Source: JANNAV01 sp031384695
GTDB taxonomy: Bacteria; Pseudomonadota; Alphaproteobacteria; Rhodobacterales; Rhodobacteraceae
Length of the DNA: 36,411 bases
Direction: 5' to 3'
NCBI GenBank assembly: GCA_031384695.1
Contig: JANNAV010000041.1
Span: 1-36,411 of the forward strand
Below, in pieces: positions 1-8,615 of the stretch (the stretch's first letter is position 1; each line of letters starts with the position of its first letter). The translations under genes and the position numbers were made by a program. The notes beneath the pieces are model-generated. The model saw only the letters and a program-made list of their open reading frames with translations, had not been told where the DNA came from and searched no databases.

Positions 1-515
1 CCGCCAGCCCCCAGCCCCTTGGCCGCCAGCGCCGCCCGCAACTCGATCTTCGGGCCGGTGTTGGTGTAATTGGTCGGCTGCGCGCCCGAGGCATCGGGGA
101 AAAACCCCTCCGGCTGGGCAAAGGCGCCGCCCGAATTGAAAATGCGCGGTGCAGGCTGCTGTGGTTGGCCAAAGCCGCCTTGCGGGGCGAACCCCTGCCC
201 GCCGCTGCCGATACCCTGCCCCGGCACAGGTGCTGGCGTGCCAAACCCCGCCCCCACGCCCCAGGCATCATTGCCGCCAAACCCGCCCGATTGCGGCTGC
301 TGCGGCTGACCAAACCCCGCCGAAGGGTTGAAATCCGGCGAAGGCGCAAACCCGCCCTGCGGCGCCCCACCCGGAAGCGGCCCGCCGATCACCGTCGCCT
401 GATTCGGCGCCCCCCGCTTTGGCCCCGGCATCGGCGTCATGCCGCCCGGCATCGGCGAAGGCGTGCCCAGACTGCCACCGATCACCGTCTTGTCCTTGCC
501 GGGGTCGTTGCTCAT
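1..515 (-). CDS. tssL: Type VI secretion protein TssL (IcmH/DotU family), N-terminal part
   Basis: The frame opens at ATG 515-513, overlapping the tssK stop by ATGA, with a GGAGA ribosome site inside tssK. It stays open to the window edge, so about 171 residues are present. What is visible is the low-complexity cytosolic N-terminus rich in Gly, Pro, Gln and Phe. The membrane segment and periplasmic domain lie beyond the edge. The TssL call rests on position directly after tssK, where IcmH/DotU genes usually sit, and on the Pro/Gly-rich leader typical of the long alphaproteobacterial form. TssL anchors the T6SS membrane complex in the inner membrane. The motif TVIGG occurs twice, at Thr10 and Thr41. 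In Agrobacterium, TssL is phosphorylated on an N-terminal threonine by PpkA and then bound by the FHA protein; a similar role here is inference. Confidence 0.75.
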   Translation of the reverse strand, partial: MSNDPGKDKTVIGGSLGTPSPMPGGMTPMPGPKRGAPNQATVIGGPLPGGAPQGGFAPSPDFNPSAGFGQPQQPQSGGFGGNDAWGVGAGFGTPAPVPGQGIGSGGQGFAPQGGFGQPQQPAPRIFNSGGAFAQPEGFFPDASGAQPTNYTNTGPKIELRAALAAKGLGAG

Positions 516-1849
516 GCACGCGTCTCCACGATGGCCCACAACTCCATCTTCAGATCGGGCCAGTCACCGGCAAAATGCATGCCGATGGCCGGCGCATTGG
601 AAAACTCGCGCCACAGCGGCGAGTTCTTTTCCAGAATGAAATACACATTGCGCGACACCGCCCGGATCTGCCGTGGCGGCGTCGGGATATGGATCAACTC
701 GATCCCCGGCAGGTTGTTGTTCACAATCTCGGCCATGCGGGTGTTCGGCCCCACCTTGCACAGTTGCGGGAACTGCTGCTGTACCAAGGTCAGCGCGCGG
801 CTGCTTTCCACTTCCACAACGAAGGTCGCATCGCGGAACAGATTGCGGTCGGCCACCTGCGCCAGATAGGAATTCTGCCGCACCTGCACCAGATCCAGCC
901 GCGTCGCCCGGCCCACATCGCGGCTGAGCAACCGCTGAATATCCCGCACCACCGGCTCGATGGAGGCTTTCAGATCGGCGTGATCATAGGCGTCGTAAAC
1001 CGGCGCCATCCGCTTATCCTGATCAAAGGTCCACAACTCGCCCGAGAACCGCAGCAACTCCTCATACAGCCGCTCGGGGTGCACATAACGCGAGCCGCGA
1101 AAGTGTCGCAGCACGTTGATCTGCCGGTTCAGCGACAGCAGCATGAAATAATCCGTCGCCTGCAACCCGCCGCCCGCCCCCGGATCGGCCGCATAACGCG
1201 CCAGCGATTCCAGCTTGGTTTCCACCCAGCCGATCACCCGGTCCAACCAGCCCAGCGCCACCGAATGCCCCGAAATCGTCAGCAACGGCGGCGGGAAGGC
1301 ATCGTCCAGTATAACCACATTGTCGCGCACCTCCACCACGCGCCCGATCTTCAGGCATTGATACCCCGGTTTCGGCGTCTGCCGGATGTCCAGCTCCAGC
1401 CTTGGCGAGGCGATCTCGATCTGCTGCTCCAGCCGCAACGCCGATGCGCTGTCGGCCACGGTTTCCGCCCCCAGCACGAAGCGCGTCGCGGCGCCCAGTT
1501 CGGTGTCCATCGCCACTTCGCGCCCGTTCATCGCCTGATCCGGCAGGGTCAGCCAGATCGCCATGCCGTCACTGCCATCGGGCACCTCGATGGCGCGCGG
1601 CAACGGCGAAACGGCGGGGGCGTCAAACGGCGTGCCATCGGGGAAAATCCCTGAAACCGTGGCCAGTTCGATCCGCCCCTGCTGCAACCGGTCGCGGTTC
1701 ACCCGCATTTCCTCGATGCCCCAGGGGTAGGGCGACACATGCCGCGTCCGCGCCTCGATCAGCTTTTCCACGTAACGGTCATTTTGCTGCAAATGATGGG
1801 GCTGCAGGAACAACCCCTCTTTCCACGCAACCTTGCTATACCAAGACAT
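512..1849 (-). CDS. tssK: Type VI secretion baseplate protein TssK
   Basis: The protein has 445 residues, close to the family norm. It opens with the very conserved SWYSKVAWKEGLFLQPHHLQ stretch, which identifies TssK (VasE/ImpJ). I chose ATG 1849 because it has GAGGGCAGG just upstream and puts this conserved motif at residue 2; the frame itself runs open 13 codons further up without a ribosome site. TssK is a trimeric baseplate component that links the wedge complex to the TssL/TssM membrane complex in the cytoplasm. Its stop overlaps the tssL start by four bases, so the two are translationally coupled. It is the first gene visible in this T6SS operon. The 255 bases upstream hold no other gene and should contain the promoter. 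Confidence 0.93.
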   Translation of the reverse strand: MSWYSKVAWKEGLFLQPHHLQQNDRYVEKLIEARTRHVSPYPWGIEEMRVNRDRLQQGRIELATVSGIFPDGTPFDAPAVSPLPRAIEVPDGSDGMAIWLTLPDQAMNGREVAMDTELGAATRFVLGAETVADSASALRLEQQIEIASPRLELDIRQTPKPGYQCLKIGRVVEVRDNVVILDDAFPPPLLTISGHSVALGWLDRVIGWVETKLESLARYAADPGAGGGLQATDYFMLLSLNRQINVLRHFRGSRYVHPERLYEELLRFSGELWTFDQDKRMAPVYDAYDHADLKASIEPVVRDIQRLLSRDVGRATRLDLVQVRQNSYLAQVADRNLFRDATFVVEVESSRALTLVQQQFPQLCKVGPNTRMAEIVNNNLPGIELIHIPTPPRQIRAVSRNVYFILEKNSPLWREFSNAPAIGMHFAGDWPDLKMELWAIVETRA

Positions 1850-2075
1850 CCTGCCCTCAATCCGGTTCCGGCCCAAACCGGCCCTCAATCACGCCAATAC
1901 GAGCCACCCAATGGCGGCATCAGCGGGAAATCCCCGCAACCGCAGTCTGCGTCCTCTGCGCTTGCGGATCAAGCCTGAGTTTTGCTGGAAAGCCCGGCAT
2001 TTCAAACCGGCTATGGCGCAGCCAATGCCACGCCAAAGCCCGCTTATGTCAGCCTGCCCAGATCGGGCCGCCCAA

Positions 2076-2108
2076 ATCAGCCCACCCGGATCAGCCCACC
2101 CGGATCAG
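2076..2108. repeat. 14-bp tandem duplication over the autotransporter stop codon
   Basis: The unit atcagcccacccgg occurs at 2076-2089 and 2090-2103, followed by a partial copy (atcag) at 2104-2108. The partial copy contains the TGA stop (2107-2105) of the minus-strand autotransporter gene. Read on the minus strand, each unit carries a TGA. Because 14 is not a multiple of three, the successive TGAs fall in different frames. Confidence 0.9.
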
Positions 2109-5100
2109 AACGAATACCGGATCTGCGCCGTCAGGCTATAGCTGTTGCTGACGTTCGAGCCGAACCGTGCATCGGCGCGGATATTGGCGTTCAACTGCTT
2201 GGCACCGCCCGGCCCCTTGTCGAGGATCTTCACGTAGTTCAACCCGATCGACGCCTCGGCAAAGCCGCCGATGCTGCCCACGGTGATCGCCTCAACCGGC
2301 TGCACCCCAAGCTGATAGCTTGCATTCCGGTCGCCTCCGAAATCCTGATAATAGTTGCCGCTGACAAAACCGGTGGTCGCCGCATTGCCATCGGCCGAGA
2401 TCTTGGTCCGCGTCAGCGTGCCGCCCAAAAAGCCCACAACCGTATTGTAGGGCGAGATCGTCAGCACCGCATCATCGCCGGTTTGCCCCGGCCCGGTGGT
2501 GCCGCCGTTCAGGTCCAGCGAATACCCCGTCACCGAGGTATAGTTAAAGCCGATGGTGGGGATAAAGTTGATGCCTTTTTCCTCGTTCACATCAAACCGG
2601 TAGTTGAACCGCGCGCCTGTCGTGGTCGATTTTGTCTGGAAGGTCAGCCCGTCAAGACCGATGGCCGTGAACCCCACAAAAGGCGTCTCCGAAAGGGTGA
2701 ACTTGTTCTTGTCAAACCGCACCTGCAGATCGCCCGAAAACCGGTCCTTGCTACCCGCCAGATAAAGCCCGGCAAAGGTCTGCTTGAACTTGCTGCCCGA
2801 AATACCGGTCAGTGTGGTAGGGTTGTTCGGTGCCGAGAAGATCCCCTGCGAGGTGGTGCCGTTGTTGAACCCCGCCATCACGCCGATGGCCCCGTCCCAG
2901 CCGTTGAAGAACCGCCCGTCATAGCAGCCAAGATCATAGCCGCCCTGGGTGCCATAAAACTTCGAATCGATCTCGGTCTCGTCGCTGACCCCGTTGTTGA
3001 ACGAGGTGCCCGTCACCGTCGCCCGGCCAAGCGAGGCCCGCATGTAACCGCCATGCGAACAGGTTTCCTCGGCCGCAAGCCCGGATACAAACGGGCTGGT
3101 CGGGCGGTTCACCACGGTGCCGATGATGGATTGGGTCATCGCCGCACTGGCGGCAATGCCGCCAATCGCCGGGTTGATCGAGGTTTGCAACAGCAACTCG
3201 TCGCCGCTGCGCCGGATGCGGTACACCAGTGTGCCACCGCGCGGCAGCCCGTCCTGACCAATGGTCGCCGCCGGCGCCACGCCCTTGAAGATCAGCACCG
3301 GGCCAAGAATGGCCCCGCCGGTCGCCCCCGTGCTGAACAAAAAGTTCACCTCGGTAACGCCCCCCGCCGTTGCAACCACGCGGTCCGATGTGCCCAGCGT
3401 CAGATCGGTGTCCAGCGCGTAAACCCCGTTGCCCCCGGTGGCACCTGTGATCGTCAGCACATCGCCCGTGGTGCCGTTGCCCGTCAGGGCCACCGTCCCA
3501 GTGTTGGTCAGGGCGCCGTCAATCGTGCTGGTCCCCGCGTTGATCGTGCCCGCGTTGGTGATCGTGGTGGCCCCTAATGTCCGGCCCGCCGCCAGCGTCA
3601 CCGTGCCGCCCGCCGCGTTGTCGAAACTGGCAAGCCCGGTGTAATCGCCGGCAATGATCCGCGTCAGGCCGGTTGCGCCATTGCTGAAGGTGTTGCCAGC
3701 CCCTGCCACCAACCCGCCGGTCGTCGCAAACAGCGCGTTGTTGGTGACGTTACCGTTCAGGATGCCGCCCGCGTTGACGGTGCCAAGCGTGTTGGTCAAC
3801 CCGCCCGCAAAACCACCCGTCGCCACGTTGATCACGCCGCCATTGTTGGTGACAGCCCCGGTCAACACGCCCGCATTCACGTTCAGGGTGCCGCCGGTCA
3901 GCGACGAAAGCCCCGTCACCGTGCCGGTATGGGTGGCAGTGCCGCCGCTGATGGTCATGCTGCCCGCGATTGTACCGGCATTGATGGTCGCACCGCCCGT
4001 GCTCGCCAGCGACCCAAGCGTACCCGCCGCTGCATTGGTCAGGGTGCCGCCGTTCACCGTCGCCACTGTCGTCACCGCCCCATTGTTGGTGCTGGTGCCG
4101 GTGCCGTTGGTCACCAGCGCATTCACGGTGCCGTCATTGGTCACGGTGCCCGCGTTGGTCACGGTGCCACTGACGGTCAGGTTGTTGTCCAGATTGCCCG
4201 CCGCTGCCACCACCACCGTATCGGTCGTTGCATTGCCCAAGGTGCCGTTATTCACCAGCAAGCCCGCGTTCACCGCAACATTGCCATTCACAGTGCCCGT
4301 CGCGGCATTGGTCGCCCCCGAAGCATTCACCGCCAGATCATTGGTGATGACCCCCGCATTGCTCAACGTGCCGCCATTATGCACCATGGCCGAGATTGTG
4401 GCCCCCGCCGCATTGGTCACCGCCGCCGTACCGCTCGCCGTCACCACGCCGTTCACGCTGCCACCCGCAAGGTTGTCAAACGTGCCGCCGCTGACCGTCG
4501 CCGCACCGGCCACGGTGCCGGTGTTGTTCACATCGCCACCGCTTTGTACAACCGAACCGGCAGAGTTCACGTTGTTCAACGTGCCGCCTGCCACGGTGGC
4601 CGCACCAGTGATGGTGCCGTTGTTGGTGGTGGTGCCTGCCGCATTGGCCAGCGCCGCCATCGTCCCGTCATTGGTCACGGTGCCCGAGTTGGCAACAGTG
4701 CCCGCGATGGTCAGATTGTTGTCCAGATTGCCGGTGGCCCCCACCGTTACGAAATCGGTCGCCGCGTTACCCAGAGTGCCGTTGTTCACCATCAAGCCGC
4801 CGTCAACCGTCACGTCGCCGTTCACCGCCCCGCCCGCCGCGTTGGTAAACCCGGCCGCATTCACGTCCAGAGTGGTGCTGATTACCCCCGCGTTGGAAAA
4901 GATGCCACCATCATGGATCGCTGCCGCAATGGTCGCCCCGGCGGTATTGCTGACCACCGCCGCACCACTTGACGTCACAGTGCCGTTCACGGCGGCAAAG
5001 TTGGTAAAGGTGCCACCGCTGACGGTCGCACCGCCCACCACGGTTGCGCCGTTGTTCACCGTGCCCGCCGTCTGCACAACCGACCCTACCGAGCCGAAGT

Positions 5101-6457
5101 TGGTCAGCGTGCCACCGTTCACCGTGGCCGCCCCGGTGATGGTCGCATTGTTGTTGGCCACACCCGCGCCGGTGTTGACCAGAGCATTGACCGTGCCGTT
5201 GTTGGTCAGCGTGCCCGCGTTGGTGACAGTGCCCGCCACCGTGCCGACCGACTGGTTGAACAGCGTGGCCCCTGCGGCCACCACAACCGTATCACCTGCC
5301 GCATCGCCAAGATCACCCCGGTTGTTCAGCGTGCCCGCCGTCACCGTCACATTGCCGTTCACATTGCCGGTGCTCTGGTTGGTGAACCCATCGCCGTTCA
5401 CCGCCAGCGTGGTGCTGATGGTGCCGGTGTTGGTAAAGGTGCCGCCATTGTGGATAACCGCATTCACCGTGCCCTGGTTGGTGGTGGTTCCGGCATTGGT
5501 CAAAGTGCCCGCAACCGCGCCCGTCGCCCGGTTGACCAGCCCCGCGCCCGCCGCCACCGAAACCGTATCGGTCGCTGCATCGCCCAGCGCGCCATTGTTG
5601 GTCAGCGTGCCGGCCGTTACGGTTACATTGCCGCCAACACTGCCCGCCGTCTGATTGGTAAACCCGTCCGCATTCACCGCCAGCGTGGTGGTGATGGTGC
5701 CGGTGTTGCTGAACGTGCCGCCATTATGCACCACCGCATTCACCACGCCCGAATTGCTCGCCGTGCCCGCGTTGGTCAGGGTGCCGCTCACCGTGCCGCT
5801 GTTGCTCAGCGTGCCCGCCGCCCCCACCGTCACCGTATCGCTCGCCTGATTGCCCAGCGCTCCCGCGTTGGTCAGCGTGCCGCCGGTAACCGTCACGTTG
5901 CCATTGACAGTGCTGGTGCCCGAGGCGTTCAAAGACCCGCCGTTCACCACCACCGTGGTGTCGATCTGGCCGCTGTTGTTGAAGGTGCCGCTGTTCTGCA
6001 CCACGCTGGTGACCCGGCCCGCGCTGGTCGACGCCCCGCCGCCAAGGGTCAGCCCGCCCACGATGCGCCCGCCCGCATTCACCACAAGGCGGCCGGTGCC
6101 GCTGGTGGTGGTGCCCGTCACCGTGGTCAGTGTCGCATCCAGCGTCAGGATCTTCGCCGAAACCGCCACCGAGTTCACCGCGAAATTATTGCTCAGCGTC
6201 GGGTTGCGGATGCCGCCCGCGCCGATCGTCACATCCTCGGCCGCCGTGGGCCGCGCATCGCCGCCCCAGTTGGCATCGGCGTTGAAATCATTGCTGGCAT
6301 CGCCGTCCCACACCCCGTCTGCCAGCGCCATGCCCGGCGCCATCACCGAAAGCCCGATGATCAACGCGGTACTGGCCCAAAGCCGGGTCTTGCGGCTTTT
6401 CGCCAACCCCGTGAAATGACGGATATGCGTCGCACTGCGCAAAGCTGCATTCTGCAT
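2105..6457 (-). CDS. Large repeat-rich autotransporter adhesin (type V secretion)
   Basis: The protein has 1450 residues. Residues 1-46 form a long signal peptide: a basic N-region, a hydrophobic core (ALIIGLSVMAPG) and cleavage after ALA. Residues of about 50-1100 are Gly/Thr/Asn/Val-rich passenger with endless short GTxTNxGT-type repeats, typical of a beta-helix. Residues of about 1120-1450 look like an outer-membrane autotransporter barrel: alternating aromatic and polar strands (GGYDLGCYDGRFFNG, FAGLYLAGS, GLNYVKILD) ending in the terminal aromatic motif YSF. The barrel should insert in the outer membrane and display the passenger on the surface, probably as an adhesin. ATG 6457 is preceded by AGGAA at a good distance. 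Two cysteines lie near the barrel start. No protease triad or named adhesin domain is seen, so the ligand is unknown. Confidence 0.9.
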   Translation of the reverse strand: MQNAALRSATHIRHFTGLAKSRKTRLWASTALIIGLSVMAPGMALADGVWDGDASNDFNADANWGGDARPTAAEDVTIGAGGIRNPTLSNNFAVNSVAVSAKILTLDATLTTVTGTTTSGTGRLVVNAGGRIVGGLTLGGGASTSAGRVTSVVQNSGTFNNSGQIDTTVVVNGGSLNASGTSTVNGNVTVTGGTLTNAGALGNQASDTVTVGAAGTLSNSGTVSGTLTNAGTASNSGVVNAVVHNGGTFSNTGTITTTLAVNADGFTNQTAGSVGGNVTVTAGTLTNNGALGDAATDTVSVAAGAGLVNRATGAVAGTLTNAGTTTNQGTVNAVIHNGGTFTNTGTISTTLAVNGDGFTNQSTGNVNGNVTVTAGTLNNRGDLGDAAGDTVVVAAGATLFNQSVGTVAGTVTNAGTLTNNGTVNALVNTGAGVANNNATITGAATVNGGTLTNFGSVGSVVQTAGTVNNGATVVGGATVSGGTFTNFAAVNGTVTSSGAAVVSNTAGATIAAAIHDGGIFSNAGVISTTLDVNAAGFTNAAGGAVNGDVTVDGGLMVNNGTLGNAATDFVTVGATGNLDNNLTIAGTVANSGTVTNDGTMAALANAAGTTTNNGTITGAATVAGGTLNNVNSAGSVVQSGGDVNNTGTVAGAATVSGGTFDNLAGGSVNGVVTASGTAAVTNAAGATISAMVHNGGTLSNAGVITNDLAVNASGATNAATGTVNGNVAVNAGLLVNNGTLGNATTDTVVVAAAGNLDNNLTVSGTVTNAGTVTNDGTVNALVTNGTGTSTNNGAVTTVATVNGGTLTNAAAGTLGSLASTGGATINAGTIAGSMTISGGTATHTGTVTGLSSLTGGTLNVNAGVLTGAVTNNGGVINVATGGFAGGLTNTLGTVNAGGILNGNVTNNALFATTGGLVAGAGNTFSNGATGLTRIIAGDYTGLASFDNAAGGTVTLAAGRTLGATTITNAGTINAGTSTIDGALTNTGTVALTGNGTTGDVLTITGATGGNGVYALDTDLTLGTSDRVVATAGGVTEVNFLFSTGATGGAILGPVLIFKGVAPAATIGQDGLPRGGTLVYRIRRSGDELLLQTSINPAIGGIAASAAMTQSIIGTVVNRPTSPFVSGLAAEETCSHGGYMRASLGRATVTGTSFNNGVSDETEIDSKFYGTQGGYDLGCYDGRFFNGWDGAIGVMAGFNNGTTSQGIFSAPNNPTTLTGISGSKFKQTFAGLYLAGSKDRFSGDLQVRFDKNKFTLSETPFVGFTAIGLDGLTFQTKSTTTGARFNYRFDVNEEKGINFIPTIGFNYTSVTGYSLDLNGGTTGPGQTGDDAVLTISPYNTVVGFLGGTLTRTKISADGNAATTGFVSGNYYQDFGGDRNASYQLGVQPVEAITVGSIGGFAEASIGLNYVKILDKGPGGAKQLNANIRADARFGSNVSNSYSLTAQIRYSF
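4028..5944 (-). repeat. Long super-repeats in the autotransporter passenger
   Basis: Above the short beta-helix repeats there is a higher-order repeat. A landmark H-[ND]-GG-[TI]-[FL] recurs at residues 244, 336, 515 and 693, giving periods of 92, 179 and 178 residues. It is followed each time by related segments: an xTTLxVNxxGxTN stretch, a VNGNVTVxxG-like stretch, and a LGxAxxDxVxV stretch. The copies are diverged in protein and DNA, so this is old duplication, not recent slippage. Confidence 0.8.
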
Positions 6458-6633
6458 TTTCTATGTTCCTGACAGGCGTGTAGGATGAATCAAATTTCCA
6501 GTTGAAAAATACACACTTGCACGCCACAACCGCAACATAATTTTGGCAAAATTCCGCCGATCCCCTGACAAGCGCGGATTCGGCGCAACATCACCGGGCT
6601 TTTCTCCGTACTTTTCCGGCGATAAGGGAAACA
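6458..6633. promoter_or_regulatory. Divergent intergenic region between autotransporter and zapE
   Basis: These 176 bases separate two divergent genes and include an AT-rich patch around 6485-6560, in contrast to the GC-rich surroundings. On the minus strand, TTGCGG (about 6533) and TATTTT (about 6509) are about 18 bases apart and could be a sigma-70 promoter for the autotransporter, but the match is weak. No operator is recognised. Confidence 0.35.
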
Positions 6634-7713
6634 ATGCGCCAAACCTTGCCGGAACTATACGCCGCCCGCGTGGCGACAGGCACTTTGCGCCCCGATCCTG
6701 CGCAACTCGCAGCCTTGCCGCAATTGGAAGTCCTGCGCCTCTGGCTTGAAGCCAACCCCAGCCGCCGCATCGGCCTGTTCGCCGGGCTGTTCGCCAAACC
6801 GCTGATGCCGCCCAGGGGCCTCTATCTTTGGGGCGGCGTTGGTCGCGGCAAATCCATGCTGATGGATCTTTTTGCCGATGCCACGGATATCACGCTCAAA
6901 CGCCGGGTGCACTTTCACGCCTTCATGCAAGAGATCCACCACGGCATGTTTCAGGCCCGCAAAACCGGTGCCGAAGACCCGCTGGAACCTGTCGCCGCCG
7001 AGGTGATCCGCACCGCCCGCCTGCTGGCCTTTGACGAGATGCAGATCACCGACATCACCGATGCGATGATCGTGGGCCGCCTGTTTGAAAAGCTGTTCGC
7101 GGCGGGCGTGGTGATCGTCACCACCTCGAACCGCCCGCCTGAAGGGCTTTACAAAGACGGTCTCAACCGCGCGCTGTTCCTGCCCTTCATCGCCCGCCTG
7201 AACGCCGAGATGCAGGTGGTCGAACTGCAAAGCCCCACCGATTACCGCCAGCACCGCCTTTCGGGCACTCAGGTGTATTTTCACCCCGCAGGCAAGGCGC
7301 AGGGCCAGATCGCCGCCATCTGGTCCGATCTGACAGGCGGTGCTGCGGGCGAGCCGCTGCTGCTGCCGGTCAACGGCCGCACCGTCGAATTGCCCCGCTA
7401 TGCCAGCGGCATCGGCCGCGCCAGCTTTTGGCAGTTGTGCGCCCGCGCCCTCGGCCCCGCCGATTACCTCGCCATCGCCTCCGCCGTCCGGGTGCTGATC
7501 CTTGAAGACATCCCGCAGCTTTCCTCGGAAAACTACAACGAGGCCAAACGCTTTGTCATCCTGATCGACGCTTTGTACGAGGCCCGCGCCCGCCTGATCT
7601 GCTCCGCCGCAGACGAGCCCGAACGCCTGTATATCGAAGGCACCGGCAGCTTCGAGTTCGAACGCACCGCCTCGCGCCTGCGCGAGATGCAAAGCGAAGG
7701 CTGGGGCCAATAG
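6634..7713 (+). CDS. zapE: ZapE / AFG1-family AAA ATPase
   Basis: The protein has 359 residues, normal for the family. It has a P-loop GGVGRGKS near residue 70, a Walker B LLAFDEMQ near residue 130 followed by the family signature ITDITDAMIVGRLFEKLF, and the sensor segment TTSNRPP. In Escherichia coli ZapE is a peripheral ATPase that associates with the divisome and destabilises the Z ring; the mitochondrial AFG1/LACE1 homologue handles respiratory subunits. The role here is inferred from the family. ATG 6634 follows AAGGGA at a good distance. In many alphaproteobacteria this gene lies near TCA-cycle genes, but no such neighbour is in this window. Confidence 0.92.
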   Translation: MRQTLPELYAARVATGTLRPDPAQLAALPQLEVLRLWLEANPSRRIGLFAGLFAKPLMPPRGLYLWGGVGRGKSMLMDLFADATDITLKRRVHFHAFMQEIHHGMFQARKTGAEDPLEPVAAEVIRTARLLAFDEMQITDITDAMIVGRLFEKLFAAGVVIVTTSNRPPEGLYKDGLNRALFLPFIARLNAEMQVVELQSPTDYRQHRLSGTQVYFHPAGKAQGQIAAIWSDLTGGAAGEPLLLPVNGRTVELPRYASGIGRASFWQLCARALGPADYLAIASAVRVLILEDIPQLSSENYNEAKRFVILIDALYEARARLICSAADEPERLYIEGTGSFEFERTASRLREMQSEGWGQ

Positions 7714-7826
7714 CTGGCAGAACACCGCTCCCACTTCTGTTTCTTGCCTGATTTGCCCTACCGATTGGATTGCAGACAACCCCTTGCTCAAACGGCCTCC
7801 GGCCTAATGGGCAACGAACCCGAGCT

Positions 7827-7846
7827 AACGCGCCATCAGGCGCGTT
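7827..7846. terminator. Perfect hairpin between zapE and the GntR gene
   Basis: An 8-bp perfect stem (aacgcgcc / ggcgcgtt) with a 4-base loop lies in the 228-base gap. It is followed on the plus strand by only three T residues, so it would be a weak intrinsic terminator for zapE. It could equally be a leader structure for the next gene. Confidence 0.4.
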
Positions 7847-7941
7847 TCCAGATCGGTTCGGGCGCATGATGCTACAAGACACGTCTGCCCCCCCCTTTTC
7901 CCCGGTTTACACCACCGCCATTCCCCGGCTTAACTCCCCCT

Positions 7942-8592
7942 ATGCGCAGCCAACCCGAACCCCTTCTGCAAACCATCCTCAACTGGATCGACATCGGCCG
8001 CCTCAACCCCGGCGACGTGATCGACGAGGCCCCCATCGCCGCCGAGTTCGGCATCTCCCGCACCCCGGTGCGCGAGGCCCTGCTGCAACTCGAAGCGATG
8101 GGCCTGATCCGCCGCCTGCCGCGCAAGGGTGCTGTGGTGTTCCGCCCGACGCTTGAGGAATTTCTCGCCATCCTCGAAGTGCATGCCAAACTTGAAGGTC
8201 AGGCCGCAGGCCTCGCCGCCCGCCGCCTCTCCCCGTCAGGTGCCACAGCCCTCGAATCCGCCACCGCCGCCTGCGAGGCCCATGCCGCCGCCCACGCCGA
8301 TGCCAACCCCGACGCCTATTACCAACTTAACCTGCGCTTTCACGAATGCGTGGCCGTCGCGGGCGGCAACCCCTTTCTCACCGAGATGATCAAGACCAAC
8401 GCCCGCAAACTGCTGGCCTATTACCGCGCCCGCTATCGCACTACGGGTGCCATCGGCGCCTCGGCCCGCGATCACCGCGCCATCGCCACCCTGATCGGCA
8501 ACCGCGACGCCACCGCTGCCGAACACCACATGCAGCGCCACGTCCACTTCGACCAGATCACCGCGATGGACCTGCTCGCAGCCCTGCCCTGA
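7942..8592 (+). CDS. GntR-family transcriptional regulator, FadR/FCD subfamily
   Basis: The protein has 216 residues. Residues of about 5-70 are a GntR winged helix: the IAAEFGISRTPVREALLQLEAMGLI segment is the family signature. Residues of about 75-210 are an all-helical FCD ligand domain, with spaced polar residues (FHECVAVAGGNPFL, HHMQRHVHF) suited to a metal site and an acid or amino-acid effector. FCD regulators usually repress neighbouring catabolic genes, so the divergent amidotransferase and P450 genes just downstream are its likely targets. No ribosome site is evident before ATG 7942, so the start is less certain. The stop lies in a 17-bp tandem duplication. Confidence 0.88.
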   Translation: MRSQPEPLLQTILNWIDIGRLNPGDVIDEAPIAAEFGISRTPVREALLQLEAMGLIRRLPRKGAVVFRPTLEEFLAILEVHAKLEGQAAGLAARRLSPSGATALESATAACEAHAAAHADANPDAYYQLNLRFHECVAVAGGNPFLTEMIKTNARKLLAYYRARYRTTGAIGASARDHRAIATLIGNRDATAAEHHMQRHVHFDQITAMDLLAALP

Positions 8593-8613
8593 TCGCAGCC
8601 CTGCCCTGATCGC
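8576..8613. repeat. 17-bp tandem duplication spanning the GntR stop codon
   Basis: The unit tcgcagccctgccctga occurs at 8576-8592 and 8593-8609, then tcgc at 8610-8613. The first copy ends exactly with the TGA stop of the GntR gene. The second copy brings another TGA in a different frame. It also shortens the gap to the convergent amidotransferase stop at 8616. Confidence 0.9.
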
Positions 8614-8615
8614 GG

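Noticed and set aside
419..1654. A 411-residue plus-strand frame opposite tssK
   Set aside because: tssK on the minus strand has unmistakable family motifs; this frame is Arg/His/Gln-rich with no recognisable domain.
3654..5654. A 666-residue open frame on the plus strand over the autotransporter, plus several others there
   Set aside because: They are antisense shadows of the Gly/Thr/Asn/Val repeat codons, which read as Pro/Val/Ala-rich low-complexity protein. They have no ribosome site and no family features.
3900..5950. Possible CRISPR or satellite array
   Set aside because: The repeats are diverged, in frame and part of a protein-coding beta-helix. There are no constant short repeats with unique spacers and no cas genes.
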